Shown here one piece after another: positions 34,431-44,075 of a DNA stretch of 64,000 nucleotides. Position 1 is the stretch's first letter. Every line of letters begins with the position of its first letter. The position numbers and the translations under genes were made by a program. Source of the DNA: Hymenobacter duratus (GTDB lineage: Bacteria; Bacteroidota; Bacteroidia; Cytophagales; Hymenobacteraceae). Below the pieces are notes generated by a model, which had not been told where the DNA came from, ran no database searches, and worked only from the letters and a program-made list of their open reading frames with translations. The stretch spans positions 310,001 to 374,000 of the forward strand of contig NZ_JACWZZ010000002.1 of NCBI RefSeq assembly GCF_014698995.1. The letters run 5' to 3'.

Positions 34431-34954
34431 GATTGCTAGGAAAAAAGTGAAAACGAAGCAACTGGCAGCGAAACTCTACTATTATTCAAAATGCGTGAAT
34501 CAATGGTAGTGACACGAGGCAACTTGCCTTTAATACTGTAAACATACGGCTTATTTTCCGTTTGCCGCACATATAGCGCAACTTTCGGATATAAGATGTG
34601 ATTTACGAGGACCTAACCGACAGGCTGTCCATTAGGTTCAGTTTGCGCGAAAACATACCTGCAGTAGCTTGCATGCTCCCTGCATAGTGCCTGGCGGGCT
34701 GGGGCTGCTTTCGTGCTGGGCTACCTCTTGTCTGGGCTTCTTCCGAGCCCTGATATCGGCGCGGACGTTACCGACTACCTGTTCACTGCCCCCGATTCCG
34801 GAATGCACAACGGCCCGAACGGCCTCCGAATGCCCCCCCCGTCGGTCCGGCTTTAGCAGAGCTTACCAGGGCCTTTGTCGGCCTCGTCCGGTTTCGCTGC
34901 GTATGCGCATCGTCTACGGTCGTGAAGTTCTGGTGCCTGCAATTGCTCTTGCCT
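34431..34954. other. Gene-free region upstream of cspA and a lipoprotein gene
   Basis: This 524-bp gap separates two divergent genes. The cspA-proximal part (about 34431-34600) is AT-rich and may be its promoter and leader. Longer reading frames here (for example 34669 onward) overlap the lipoprotein gene in another frame and lack any family signature. I see nothing else that can be named. Confidence 0.4.
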
Positions 34955-35539
34955 ATGAAAAAGCTCCTGCTGTTTCTCCCGCCGCTCCTGGCTGGCTGTG
35001 GCTCCTGCGAGGAAGTAGTGCTCACTCCGGAGGAGCGGGCGTGGTTTACTGTCTACCAGAAAGCCAGTACGGTTACTTTCCGAAGCAACCGGGGCCACAC
35101 CGTTACGGCGGTAGTGCAGCCGCTCAAGGAATGGCATCAGAATACGGACTGCAACCAACTGGAATCAGGAAAATACCAGCCCATTTTCACGCAGCTGGGC
35201 CTGATTCCAGCCGAGAAATACAACGACTCCAATCCTTCTTTTACGGTAAATATCCGCAAGCACACCCCGGAAAAGCCTGGCTACATGACTTTTGATATGG
35301 CTGGGCTGCAATGCGGCACGGCCTCCCAGGCAGGCGTGCCTACTGCCAAATGGCAGCAGCAGGCCTGCACTCTGTCTACTACCGGCAAAACATATCCGGC
35401 GGCTTATGCTTTTCGCAGAGACCAGAACTGCACCAGCTACTCCAATGCGCGGCTACAGGCCTTCTATTGGGACAAACAGGACGGCCTTATCCGGTACGAG
35501 CTGACCGATGGCGAGATTTTCGAGCTGGCGGCCAGGTAG
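34955..35539 (+). CDS. Hypothetical lipoprotein
   Basis: The 194-residue product has a lipoprotein signal (MKKLLLFLPPLLAGC, lipobox LAGC) followed by GSCEEVVLTPEE. Several Cys residues (NTDCNQL, LQCGT, QACTL, QNCTSY) suggest disulphides outside the cytoplasm. No family recognised. The start at 34955 is chosen because it opens the signal peptide. It precedes an NmrA-type gene by about 80 bp with no evident link. Confidence 0.75.
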   Translation: MKKLLLFLPPLLAGCGSCEEVVLTPEERAWFTVYQKASTVTFRSNRGHTVTAVVQPLKEWHQNTDCNQLESGKYQPIFTQLGLIPAEKYNDSNPSFTVNIRKHTPEKPGYMTFDMAGLQCGTASQAGVPTAKWQQQACTLSTTGKTYPAAYAFRRDQNCTSYSNARLQAFYWDKQDGLIRYELTDGEIFELAAR

Positions 35540-35618
35540 TTTCTAAACCAAGCAGGCTTAGCAATCCGGCAAGTCGTCTCATCCAACCTTACTCCTACTC
35601 AACTACATCAACTCCCGA

Positions 35619-36566
35619 ATGGCTTCGTCTACTGCTGAACTCAGCCCCGAAACGCTTCCCCAGGCTCCTTCCACTTCCGGCCCGGTAGTGCTGGCCGGTG
35701 CTACCGGGGCGCTGGGGCTGCTGATTGCCCATCATCTGCGCCGCCGCGGCGCATCAGTGCGGGCACTGGTTAGGCCTGAATCCAGCCACAAAGCGGAGGC
35801 TGAATCGTTGCGGCAGCAGGGCGTGGAGGTGATAGCCGTAGACTATAGCAGCGTTGCGGACCTTACGAAAGCCTGCCAGGGTGCTACCTGTGTCATCTCA
35901 GCTTTATCGGGGCTGCGCGATATTATTGTGGATACGCAAACGCGGCTATTGGAAGCAGCGGTAGCAGCCGGAGTACCGCGCTTTATTCCGTCGGACTTCT
36001 CCGCCGATTTCACCACGCTGCCAGAAGGCTCCAACCGCAACTTCGACCTGCGCCGGGAGTTTCAGCGCCGGCTTGATGCGGCACCAATCCGGGCCACGTC
36101 TATTCTCAACGGCATGTTCATGGACTTGCTGAAAGGCCAAGCGCCGCTGGTGCAGCCGGGTATCGGCCGGATTGTATACTGGGGCGACGCCGACCAGCCC
36201 CTGGACTTCACCACGATGGTAGACACGGCCGATTTTACTGCCGCCGCTGCCCTTGATGATGCCACGCCCCGTTACCTGCGCGTAGCCGGCGAAGTAGCCA
36301 GCATCCGGGGGGTGCAGGCGGCAGCCAGCCAGGCGTTCGGGAAACCGTTCAAGCTGCTGCGGGTAGGAAGCCTGGGCGTACTGGCCACCATGATTAAGGT
36401 GACGCGCACACTCATGCCCGCCCCCAACGACGTATTTCCGCCGTGGCAGGGCATGCAATACATGCACAACATGCTCAGCGGCCAGGCCAAGCTGAACCCG
36501 CTGGATACGGCCCGCTACCCCGATATCCGCTACACCCGAATCCGGGAGTTGCTGGCGGAGAAATAA
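35619..36566 (+). CDS. NmrA-type NAD(P)-binding protein (isoflavone-reductase-like)
   Basis: The 315-residue protein has the dinucleotide motif LAGATGALGLLIAHHL near residue 25, then VRALVRPESS for NADP-phosphate contact, ISALSGLRD and FIPSDFSADF, typical of the NmrA/isoflavone-reductase subfamily of atypical short-chain dehydrogenases. These bind NAD(P) and act as reductases or redox sensors. Substrate unknown; there is no operon partner. The C-terminal segment (FPPWQGMQYMHNMLSG) also fits this subfamily. Confidence 0.85.
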   Translation: MASSTAELSPETLPQAPSTSGPVVLAGATGALGLLIAHHLRRRGASVRALVRPESSHKAEAESLRQQGVEVIAVDYSSVADLTKACQGATCVISALSGLRDIIVDTQTRLLEAAVAAGVPRFIPSDFSADFTTLPEGSNRNFDLRREFQRRLDAAPIRATSILNGMFMDLLKGQAPLVQPGIGRIVYWGDADQPLDFTTMVDTADFTAAAALDDATPRYLRVAGEVASIRGVQAAASQAFGKPFKLLRVGSLGVLATMIKVTRTLMPAPNDVFPPWQGMQYMHNMLSGQAKLNPLDTARYPDIRYTRIRELLAEK

Positions 36567-36600
36567 TCGGGATGGGGCTGGTGGACGGCCTGGGGGTGGC

Positions 36601-37794
36601 TTATAGATACGAGAGCCACCAGTAGCTGTGCCGCTGCCTGTATTGCTGGTACCAGCGGCAGGGCCAGTACAGCATCAGCACCAGACCCACCCACACGGCA
36701 TAGGTGCGCCACAGACTGGGGTGGTAAGCTGAGGGCCAGGTAGCCGGCGCAGTAAAGCCCAAGTTGCGGGCCTGCCCGAAGGCCAGACGGGTCCAGACCC
36801 AGGCTGACGCGCTGATCAGCAGCAGATGCAGTAGATAGTAGAAGAACGGCACCTGCCCGAACGTGCGCAGCCAGCGGCTCAGGCGGCTGGTGAGCTGCTC
36901 GACGCTGCTCAATGCCAGCAGCGCTACTCCCAGCGTAAGGCACACAAACAGCAAAGAAGGTGGGTATTTACTCACATTCAGAAACGACAGTACGGTATAC
37001 AGTTCCCCACGGGGCTGTACGCTCCACGGGGCCGGGTCGCCGTACCAGTTGGTGGCCCGCAGCACCCCAAACAGCACCAGCAGGCCCGCTCCTACCCGGC
37101 GCAGCAGCTGGGTGCGCCGGGGGAGCGGCAGCGCAAACCACGGCCCAACTACATAGCCGGCCAGCATCACGCCCAGCCACGGCCCCAGCGAATAGGCCAC
37201 CAGAAACGGCGGCAGTGGTGGCAACGGCAGCAAAAACGGATTGTTGTGCAGCAGAGCCCAGCCGACGTTTTCGGGCGTAACGGGCTGAATGAACGGCAGC
37301 GCATCGTGGCCGGCTATGATGAGGAGTGCCAAGACCGCCAGCACCGTGCGAGGCAGCCACAGCAGCCCGGCCAGCAGCACCATGCTCCAGCCAATCACCC
37401 AGATTACCTGAAGCAGCAGCATGTCGTAGTTCCACTGCAGCAGAAAGCTGATAACCAGCAGCTCAAGCGCGGCCAGCCACAGGCCCCGCGTAAGCAGAAA
37501 GCGGCTGGTGCGGCACCGGCTGCCCTGTTTCTGCTGATACAGCCAGATGCTCACGCCTGAGAGAAACACGAAAGTAGGCGCGCAGAAATGCGTAATCCAG
37601 CGGGTGAAAAACAGGAGCCCGGTCGTCTGGGCCATATCCTCGGGGCGGATGGATGTGGGGCTCCACAGCTCACGCACGTGGTCGAGGGCCATAATGACCA
37701 TCACCAGGCCGCGCACTACATCAACGGCCTGCACGCGGGCGACGGAAGCCCTGCCCGGCACGGGCACAGCGGCTGAAGCGAAGGCAAACTGCAT
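36601..37794 (-). CDS. Membrane acyltransferase-like protein (DUF1624/HGSNAT-type)
   Basis: The 397-residue integral membrane protein has about ten helices. It begins ARVQAVDVVRGLVMVIMALDHVRELWSP, the signature of DUF1624 / heparan-glucosaminide N-acetyltransferase-type proteins, and FCAPTFVFLSGVSIWLY follows. Such proteins may acetylate or acylate sugars across the membrane. The longer frame to 37947 adds a low-complexity stretch without support, so I start at ATG 37794. A terminator is found further upstream (37913-37942). Confidence 0.82.
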   Translation of the reverse strand: MQFAFASAAVPVPGRASVARVQAVDVVRGLVMVIMALDHVRELWSPTSIRPEDMAQTTGLLFFTRWITHFCAPTFVFLSGVSIWLYQQKQGSRCRTSRFLLTRGLWLAALELLVISFLLQWNYDMLLLQVIWVIGWSMVLLAGLLWLPRTVLAVLALLIIAGHDALPFIQPVTPENVGWALLHNNPFLLPLPPLPPFLVAYSLGPWLGVMLAGYVVGPWFALPLPRRTQLLRRVGAGLLVLFGVLRATNWYGDPAPWSVQPRGELYTVLSFLNVSKYPPSLLFVCLTLGVALLALSSVEQLTSRLSRWLRTFGQVPFFYYLLHLLLISASAWVWTRLAFGQARNLGFTAPATWPSAYHPSLWRTYAVWVGLVLMLYWPCRWYQQYRQRHSYWWLSYL

Positions 37795-37912
37795 AGCACG
37801 AACAGATTGAGTGGGAGAAGCAACCCAAAGTAGCGTATTCGCCGCCGAAGATTGCGCTACGGCTTCTGCCGAGGCTTTTCGAGGCTGACGCTTTGCAGCA
37901 ACCTGCTGAAAC

Positions 37913-37942
37913 AAAAGCGCCGCCCCGGTTTCCCGGGGCGGC
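37913..37942 (-). terminator. Terminator after small DUF3592-type gene
   Basis: A 10-bp GC stem (37919-37928 with 37933-37942, GCCGCCCCGG and complement) is followed on the minus strand by a CTTTTGTTT stretch. This is downstream of the minus-strand gene 37970-38317. Confidence 0.75.
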
Positions 37943-37969
37943 ACCATGTACCGACTTCGACAATGTTAG

Positions 37970-38317
37970 CTAGATAAACTGACGACTAGCATTTAGTATA
38001 TCGAACTCATATGGGTTATGCTTATTGTAAACGATAGTGACGGTAGCTCCTGCCGCATACCGTGGTACAGCAAAAGCTGTCCCGTTCTTATCTAGGGTTT
38101 CAATTGTCTGACCACTCTGGGTCGTGAAGCGGACAACCGGCCGCATAACAGTCGTTTCCCCCCAACACAGCTCATTACGCACTACGACTCCCGGCACCCG
38201 CACTCCGTGCATCTGCAGCCGGTCGCGTCTCCTCTTGGCTGTAATATACCATACAGTAAGTGCTACCCCGAACATTACTAAGACAACTATAAGATGGCCG
38301 TCGAATGACAAATCCAT
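37970..38317 (-). CDS. DUF3592-like membrane protein
   Basis: The 115-residue protein has one N-terminal membrane helix (about residues 8-26) and a soluble domain: PGVVVRNELCWGETTVMRPVVRFTTQSGQ, then YAAGATVTIVYNKHNPYEF. This is the pattern of DUF3592 proteins, in which a transmembrane anchor carries a domain with a V-x-V-x-Y-(D/N)-P-x-x-P-like motif. Function unknown. Base composition is lower in GC than the neighbours. Confidence 0.7.
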   Translation of the reverse strand: MDLSFDGHLIVVLVMFGVALTVWYITAKRRRDRLQMHGVRVPGVVVRNELCWGETTVMRPVVRFTTQSGQTIETLDKNGTAFAVPRYAAGATVTIVYNKHNPYEFDILNASRQFI

Positions 38318-38480
38318 AAGATCAAACGTGTTTCAGACGTAAAGTATTAGACGGTAAATGTACAGCGAGAATGAGGTCAGCTAGATGATGAAGAGCATAA
38401 CTTGTACCTGACAAAGGTGCGTCTTGAATCGCAAGGTTTCTCTGAGAAGCTGCGCCCGGAAGCAGGTGTTCCCTCCAAAA

Positions 38481-38520
38481 CGCAAAGCGCCGCCTGAGTT
38501 TCTTCAGGCGGCGCTTTGCG
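38481..38520 (-). terminator. Hairpin, probable terminator for reductase gene
   Basis: Perfect 17-bp arms at 38481-38497 and 38504-38520 (CGCAAAGCGCCGCCTGA and complement) enclose a 6-base loop. There is no strong T-run beside it, so its role as terminator is probable only. Confidence 0.6.
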
Positions 38521-38528
38521 AGTTTAGT

Positions 38529-38569
38529 ATCAAGAAGCCCGTCATGCTGAGCATGACGGGCTTCTTGAT
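38529..38569. repeat. Perfect 41-bp palindromic hairpin
   Basis: Arms of 20 bp (38529-38548 and 38550-38569) meet around one base. The centre reads GTCATGCTGAGCATGAC; its first 12 bases recur as the outer ends of the larger repeats at 59126 and 59215. It may be a minimal member of that family or just a second terminator. Confidence 0.65.
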
Positions 38570-38582
38570 TTCCGGCAGGCGG

Positions 38583-39311
38583 CTACTTCAGCTTGATGCC
38601 CTGATCGGCCATGGCCTGCTCGGTTTTGGCGTGGTTGGCCAGAAACTCCTTGTGCTGCTCCTCGGTGCGCTCGGTGCCGAGGCTCTGCAGGTTCTCGCGC
38701 AGCTTGTCGGCGGGCATATCGGCGCCGTAGGAAGGGGTGCCGGGCTGCTGCCGCCACGACTGATGCAGGGTACCAGCATCCACCGCGTCGAAGCCCAGCT
38801 CATCCACCATCTGCATTACTTTCTGCTTGGCGGCGGCATCGTCGCCGGCCACGGGCAGGCTGATGCGGCCGGGCGTGCCGGCGGGCTGGCCCTTCTCCAC
38901 AATGTGGTGGGCGTAGATGTTGTTAAACACCTTCACCACGGGGCGGCCCAGGTGCTGCTGCACCCACTCGCTCTCGGTGAGGCTGCCGGTTTCCAGCTCC
39001 GCAATCTTGCCGTCGCGCAGCATGGGGTAGTAGTTGCTGGTGTCGATGATGGGCGTCTCGCGGGGCACGCTGGCCAGCAGATCCTTGGGCAGGTCGGGAA
39101 TGTTCTTGAGCGGGATGGTCACCACCACGAGGTCGGTGCCGTGCTGGGCGGCTTCCTCGGCCGTCACGGCCTGGGCACCCGTTTTCTGCTCCACGTCTTG
39201 GAGGGTTTCCGGCCCGCGGGAGTTGGCAATGTATACCTGGTGGCCGAGGTCCGTCAGCCGCATGGCGAGGGCGCTGCCGATGTGGCCGGCGCCAATGATT
39301 CCGATGTTCAT
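38583..39311 (-). CDS. NADP/F420-dependent reductase-type oxidoreductase
   Basis: The 242-residue protein has an N-terminal Rossmann motif GIIGAGHIGSALAMRL, then VYIANSRGPET where Ser-Arg binds the 2'-phosphate of NADP. VKVFNNIYAHHI and LPVAGDDAAAKQ follow. It matches the NADP oxidoreductase / F420-dependent reductase-like family, in which many bacterial members use only NADP. The natural substrate is not evident. It is a single gene, with hairpins downstream. Confidence 0.85.
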   Translation of the reverse strand: MNIGIIGAGHIGSALAMRLTDLGHQVYIANSRGPETLQDVEQKTGAQAVTAEEAAQHGTDLVVVTIPLKNIPDLPKDLLASVPRETPIIDTSNYYPMLRDGKIAELETGSLTESEWVQQHLGRPVVKVFNNIYAHHIVEKGQPAGTPGRISLPVAGDDAAAKQKVMQMVDELGFDAVDAGTLHQSWRQQPGTPSYGADMPADKLRENLQSLGTERTEEQHKEFLANHAKTEQAMADQGIKLK

Positions 39312-39700
39312 AGTTGCGTTGTTTAGTAGTTCGTGCGCCGGTGATGTGCCGGTGCAGGGAGGTAAACAACGTAAGTGGGCGTTTTGCTTTTTTTCTTCTT
39401 TGGTGTGGCTAGAACGAGCAACGCCGCCGGAGAGGGGCTCGGGCGGTGTTAGTAGTAGAGTGCAGAAGACCCGTTCATGGTCCGGCGAGGCGGCTGGTAT
39501 ATCCTCAAATGGCCGGAACGCGGCGGGCTCAACTGCCCAATGATCTACGCCGGGGCCGGTTTTGCGTTTGGCCCGTCCGGCGCGTAGGTAAAGTCCTGCA
39601 GCATGTCACCAGTAAGAACTACGAATGAGGACGTAGTATAGTAGTATAGCGGGGCGGCATGTGTTGGTAGGATGCCTTTCAAAACGTCAGGCTCCTGATT
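39312..39700. other. Gene-free region
   Basis: These 389 bp hold no gene I can support. A 36-codon plus-strand frame at 39477-39587 begins MVRRGGWYILKWPERGG and has no family signature or repeated context. No hairpin of note. Confidence 0.4.
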
Positions 39701-40141
39701 TTACAGAAAATGAATGCCATACTCGGCACATATTTCAGCTACCTGAGCAAATTCCGGCGGGCCGGGCGGCAGTTGGGCCAACTCGTGAAACATGTCCTCG
39801 ATGTCGGCAGGGAAAATGGAGAGCAGCACCCGGGCCGGGGCATTTCCCACTACTTTGAAACTATGCGGCACGCCTCTGGGCACATATGCCAGTTCGCCGG
39901 CTTGCAACACTTGCACGTTGTCGTCCACTTCAAATTCCACCTCTCCCTCCTGCACGTGAAATACCTCGTCTTCTCGCGAGTGCACATGCCGCGGGACGCC
40001 CGTGCCGGGCTGATTCAGTTGCTCAATCAGCGTAAACTGCTGGTTGGTGTCCTTACCAGTGAGCAGAATGCGTTGATGGTCCCCGATTACAACCAGTTGA
40101 ACACCTGCTTCCGCCTCCAAAATCTTGGCATGTACATTCAT
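39701..40141 (-). CDS. Cupin-domain protein
   Basis: The 146-residue protein is a single cupin: TGVPRHVHSREDEVFHVQEGEVEFEVD (motif 1 with His-x-His and Glu), then GELAYVPRGVPHSFKVVG (motif 2 with the last His). The four metal ligands are therefore intact. Cupins of this kind are often regulatory or dioxygenase-like; no substrate can be named. It is monocistronic. Confidence 0.85.
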   Translation of the reverse strand: MNVHAKILEAEAGVQLVVIGDHQRILLTGKDTNQQFTLIEQLNQPGTGVPRHVHSREDEVFHVQEGEVEFEVDDNVQVLQAGELAYVPRGVPHSFKVVGNAPARVLLSIFPADIEDMFHELAQLPPGPPEFAQVAEICAEYGIHFL

Positions 40142-40511
40142 AAACTTTCTGTTTTATGTCTTTCCTAATTTACATTTTATAGTAGATAATAAACAAAAGC
40201 AAACACAAGAATTGTGCGCCAGGTTGCGCATGAATCTTTCAACATCAACAGGATACGCAACGAAATTATGCGGCATATATCACGCTTGCTGCAACCAGTG
40301 TAAGCGTCGATTAATCTGTCGACCCTCACCACCCCCAAGCTTGGCGAAAGTTGTTGCAAGGCACTGGCCGAGGCCCAGCAGCAACTCAACGCCATACAAT
40401 ACCTCTAGGTGCGGGAGTGGCGCCTGAAGGTATTGTATGGCTAACTATCCCTACTATTTGATACACAAGGGCGGCAACCAGCCAGAAAGGCCAGATTGCC
40501 GCCTCTGCAGC
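40142..40511. other. Gene-free region with inverted repeats
   Basis: These 370 bp contain an imperfect inverted repeat (CCATACAATACCT at 40392-40404 with its complement at 40428-40440) and a hairpin at 40470-40503. The left part (40170-40330) is AT-richer than surroundings. No coding potential. Confidence 0.5.
40470..40503 (-). terminator. Probable terminator after hutU
   Basis: GGCGGCAA (40470-40477) pairs with TTGCCGCC (40496-40503), with an inner GCC/GGC pairing. It starts 9 bp beyond the hutU stop on the minus strand. Confidence 0.55.
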
Positions 40512-42287
40512 TTACTCCCGCCCCGGAATCTTCACCCCGCGCTCCTCGGCTACCTGCTGGGCCAGTTCGTAGCCCGCGTCGGCGTGGCGGAAGACGCCCA
40601 TACCGGGGTCGGTGGTGAGCACGCGGCGCAGGCGCTCCGCTTTTTCGGGGGTTCCTGTCGCTACTATCACCATGCCTGAGTGGGTGCTGTTGCCGATGCC
40701 TACGCCGCCGCCGTTGTGCAGGCTCACCCAGTCGGCACCGGAGGCGGTGTTGGCCAAGGCGTTGAGCAGGGGCCAGTCGGCTACGGCGTCGGAGCCGTCC
40801 TTCATGCCCTCGGTTTCGCGGTTGGGCGAGGCCACGGAGCCGCAGTCGAGGTGGTCCCGGCCGATGACGATGGGGGCCGACACCTCGCCGCGGGCCACCA
40901 GGTCGTTGATGACCAGGCCGAACTTTTCCCGCTCACCGTAGCCGAGCCAGCACACGCGGGCGGGCAGGCCGATGAAGGGCACCTTGGCCTGGGCCTTCTC
41001 GATCCAGCGGGCCAGCATCTTGTTGTCGGGGAAGGTTTCGAGCAGGGCCCGGTCGATGCGCAGAATGTCCTGCGGGTCGCCGCTGAGGGCGGCCCAGCGG
41101 AAGGGGCCTTTGCCCTCGCAGAACAGCGGGCGAATGTAGCCGGGCACGAAGCCGGGGTAGAGGAACTGCCCGTTCTCGTCGCGCACCTGCAGGCCGCCTT
41201 TTTCGGCCTGTCCGCGCAGGTTGTTGCCGTAGTCGAGGGCTACAGAGCCGGCCGCCTGCATATCAATAATGGCCTGGCAGTGCTTCATGATGGAGGCCAG
41301 GGCCTGGCGCTTGAACTCCTCGGGGTTGTCCTTGCGCAGCTGCAACACGGCCTCAATGTCGCCCTCGGGAATGTAGTCCATCAGGTCGTGGGCCGAGGTC
41401 TGGTCCGTCACGATGTCAACTTTGTAGCCTTGGGCCAGCAGCTCGGGCAGCACGGTGGCGGCGTTGCCGGTCAGGCCGATGCTCCAGCCTTTGCGGGCGG
41501 CTTTGTACTGCTCGCACAGCTCCAGGGCGTGCGGCAGGTCGCGGGCCTGCTCGTCGAGGTAACCTTCGCGCACCTTCTGCTTCACCCGCTCGTCAATGGG
41601 TTCGATAACCAGGCACACGCCGTCGTTCATGGTCACGGCCAGCGGCTGCGCGCCGCTCATGCCGCCGAGGCCGGCCGTCACGGTAACGGTGCCGGCCAGT
41701 CTGCCGCCGAAGTGCTTGTCTCCCACCGCAGCGAAGGTTTCGTAGGTGCCCTGCAGGATGCCCTGGGTGGCAATGTAAATCCAGGAGCCGGCCGTCATTT
41801 GCCCGTACATCATCAGGCCCAGCTTATCCAGCTCATCGAAGTACTCCTGGGTGCTCCAGGCGGGTACGATGTTGGAGTTGGCAATGAGCACGCGCGGGGC
41901 GTGGGCCCAGGTGCGTAGCACGCCCACCGCCTTGCCCGACTGCACCAGCATGGTTTCGTCAGCTTCCAGGTTTTTGAGGGTCTTGACGATGGTCTGGTAT
42001 TCCTTCCAGTTGCGAGCAGCACGGCCGGCGCCGCCGTACACAATCAGCTCATCATACACGAGGCTCACGGCCGGGTCAAGGTTGTTTTCCAGCATGCGCA
42101 GGGCCGCTTCGGCTTCCCAGGTTTTGCAGCGCAGCGTGGTGCCGTGCTGCGCTTTTACCGTTTCCTCAGGTTTATACTCATAGTACATGGGCCGCGTGGT
42201 GGGCTTTTTGGCAGCGGATGACTGGCTGGTAGCTTCGAGATTAAGCTCGGGCGTTTCGAGGGCGGAGTGCGGCATGGGAAGGGCCAT
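40512..42287 (-). CDS. hutU: Urocanate hydratase
   Basis: The 591-residue protein is UroH/HutU, which hydrates urocanate to imidazolonepropionate using NAD+ as a bound electrophile. Signatures include [43 protein letters not shown] and the [11 protein letters not shown] region. I start at ATG 42287; an upstream extension to 42542 has no urocanase similarity. A second ATG at 42275 also fits. hutG, for a later step, is at 46030-46938, but hutH and hutI are not in the window. Confidence 0.97.
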   Translation of the reverse strand: MALPMPHSALETPELNLEATSQSSAAKKPTTRPMYYEYKPEETVKAQHGTTLRCKTWEAEAALRMLENNLDPAVSLVYDELIVYGGAGRAARNWKEYQTIVKTLKNLEADETMLVQSGKAVGVLRTWAHAPRVLIANSNIVPAWSTQEYFDELDKLGLMMYGQMTAGSWIYIATQGILQGTYETFAAVGDKHFGGRLAGTVTVTAGLGGMSGAQPLAVTMNDGVCLVIEPIDERVKQKVREGYLDEQARDLPHALELCEQYKAARKGWSIGLTGNAATVLPELLAQGYKVDIVTDQTSAHDLMDYIPEGDIEAVLQLRKDNPEEFKRQALASIMKHCQAIIDMQAAGSVALDYGNNLRGQAEKGGLQVRDENGQFLYPGFVPGYIRPLFCEGKGPFRWAALSGDPQDILRIDRALLETFPDNKMLARWIEKAQAKVPFIGLPARVCWLGYGEREKFGLVINDLVARGEVSAPIVIGRDHLDCGSVASPNRETEGMKDGSDAVADWPLLNALANTASGADWVSLHNGGGVGIGNSTHSGMVIVATGTPEKAERLRRVLTTDPGMGVFRHADAGYELAQQVAEERGVKIPGRE

Positions 42288-42569
42288 TGGGATGGTGGGT
42301 AGAACGGCGAATATAGCGTTTTCGCCGCTTGACGGTACACAGTTTGGTGGAGCGACAATGGAAAAAGCGAGGACCATGAAACAGAATTCCAACGCTGGAA
42401 ATCCTCCGCGCCTGAGAGGCCTCATGGGGCTGCTCCCATTCATGCGCAAGAAGAAACCTCGAAGCAACAGAATATTTTTTTTACTATTTTTTATTATATA
42501 ATTTATATTTTTACCGATATATGCTCCGTCTTCTTCAGGCATCTACCACTTAGCTACAACTTCTTTCTT

Positions 42570-43937
42570 ATGGACAAACTTCTACTTCTTTCGACGACAC
42601 GGCGCCTAGCGTGGTCGGGCTTGGTAGTGCTGGCGCTGCTGCTACAGAACTGCCAATCAGACAAGGAAACGGCAGCGCCCGAATCGGTGCCGGCAACCAG
42701 CTACACTGCCGAAGTGGCGGACAAATGGGCCAAGCTCACGCTACAATTGGTGCGCACCAGCCCCGGTTTCACACCACCCGTAACGGCGCGGGCGCTGGGC
42801 TACGCTGGCCTCACCATGTACGAGTCGGTGGTGGCCGGCATACCGGGGCGCCGCTCGATGGCTGGCCAGCTGCAGGACCTGAGCAGCTTGCCTCAGCCGG
42901 AGGCAGGGCAGGTTTATAACTGGCAACTGAGCGCCAATGCCGCGCAGGCCAGTATCCTGAAAGCGCTGTTTGCCAATACTACTGCCGCCAGCATGGCCCG
43001 TATCGATTCGCTGGAAACGGCGCTGGCCCGCCAGCACGCCGGCACCGATGAGGCGGTAGCTGACCGTTCAGGCCAGTACGGGCGCAGCGTGGCGCAGGCT
43101 ATTTTCACGTGGTCGAGGACAGACGGCGGGCACGAGGGCTACAACCGCAACTTCCCCGCTAGCTTTACTCCGGCCAGCGCATTAGGTGACTGGCAGCCTA
43201 CTGAAAACGGCCGGACCATCCCGATGCAGCCGTACTGGGGCTCGAACCGCACGTTCCTAGCCACAGACCGGAACATGCCCATGCCCGTGCCTATTTCTTA
43301 TTCCAGTGCCCCTACTTCGCAGTATTACGCCCAGTATCTGGAGGTATATGCCAAAAACCGCAGCCTGACGCAGGAAGAGAAGGAAATTGCCATCTGGTGG
43401 GCCGATGACCCCAGCGAGACCTTCACGCCCCCCGGCCACTCCTACAACCTGGCCCGTATCTTGGTCAACACTACCCACGCCGACTTGGGCAAAGCCACCG
43501 AAACGTTTGCCCGCACCGGTATTGCTGTGGCCGACGCCTTCATTCTGTGCTGGAAGTGCAAGTACATCTACAACAACGAACGGCCTTACACCTTCGTCCG
43601 CCGCTTTATCGATCCTACCTGGGTGCCATTCTGGCCAGCGCCACCGTTTCCGGGTTTTCCATCGGGCCACGCCACGCAGTCGGCCGCCACGGCTATTGTG
43701 CTGGAGCAGTTGTATGGCAACATCACCTTCACCGACGACTCCCACGTGGGCCGGGGCCGCGACATACCCCGCGCCACCGACTTCCGGGCCCGTACCTACC
43801 ATTCGTTCTGGGAAACGGCCGAAGAATCGGCCCTCTCCCGCTTCCTGGGCGGCATTCATTCCCGCCAGGACAACGAAATCGGGCTGCGCGAAGGCCGCAA
43901 GATCGGGCAGAACGTGAATGCCCTGAGCTGGCGCTAA
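42570..43937 (+). CDS. Vanadium-dependent haloperoxidase/PAP2-like lipoprotein
   Basis: The 455-residue protein has an N-terminal lipoprotein-like signal (LVVLALLLQNC). The second half carries the PAP2/vanadate motifs: FPGFPSGHATQSAATAIV (Pro-Ser-Gly-His) and YHSFWETAEESALSRFLGGIHSRQDN with the Arg/His site. Vanadium haloperoxidases and acid phosphatases share this site, so the enzyme could oxidise halides or hydrolyse phosphoesters. Vanadate binding and halide use are not provable here. The region upstream (42470-42540) is AT-rich and may hold the promoter. Confidence 0.85.
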   Translation: MDKLLLLSTTRRLAWSGLVVLALLLQNCQSDKETAAPESVPATSYTAEVADKWAKLTLQLVRTSPGFTPPVTARALGYAGLTMYESVVAGIPGRRSMAGQLQDLSSLPQPEAGQVYNWQLSANAAQASILKALFANTTAASMARIDSLETALARQHAGTDEAVADRSGQYGRSVAQAIFTWSRTDGGHEGYNRNFPASFTPASALGDWQPTENGRTIPMQPYWGSNRTFLATDRNMPMPVPISYSSAPTSQYYAQYLEVYAKNRSLTQEEKEIAIWWADDPSETFTPPGHSYNLARILVNTTHADLGKATETFARTGIAVADAFILCWKCKYIYNNERPYTFVRRFIDPTWVPFWPAPPFPGFPSGHATQSAATAIVLEQLYGNITFTDDSHVGRGRDIPRATDFRARTYHSFWETAEESALSRFLGGIHSRQDNEIGLREGRKIGQNVNALSWR

Positions 43938-44075
43938 GCGCGTGCTGGGGAATTTGTAAAAACGTTGTTTCTGTCCTGCTAAGCTGAACGGCACAGAATG
44001 CTGGCATTTACCGATCCGGCGCAGCCCTGAAGGGCGTTTCTGCGTATGCAACGCCCAAACCTACTGTCCTCCGTT

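Larger units (their letters stand above)
38318..38582. other. Gene-free region with two hairpins
   Basis: These 265 bp between a hypothetical and a reductase gene contain the hairpins at 38481-38520 and 38529-38569; nothing else is visible. Both are downstream of the minus-strand reductase gene and likely terminate it. Confidence 0.6.

Noticed and set aside
34431-34600. Possible riboswitch-like leader of cspA
   Set aside because: The region is AT-rich, but I could not identify a defined conserved structure by eye.
34669-35295. A 208-codon frame starting upstream of the lipoprotein gene
   Set aside because: It overlaps the lipoprotein gene in another frame and has an irregular, Pro/Cys-rich composition with no motif.
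39477-39587. 36-codon frame MVRRGGWYIL... between reductase and cupin genes
   Set aside because: No similarity, start signal or context supports a gene.
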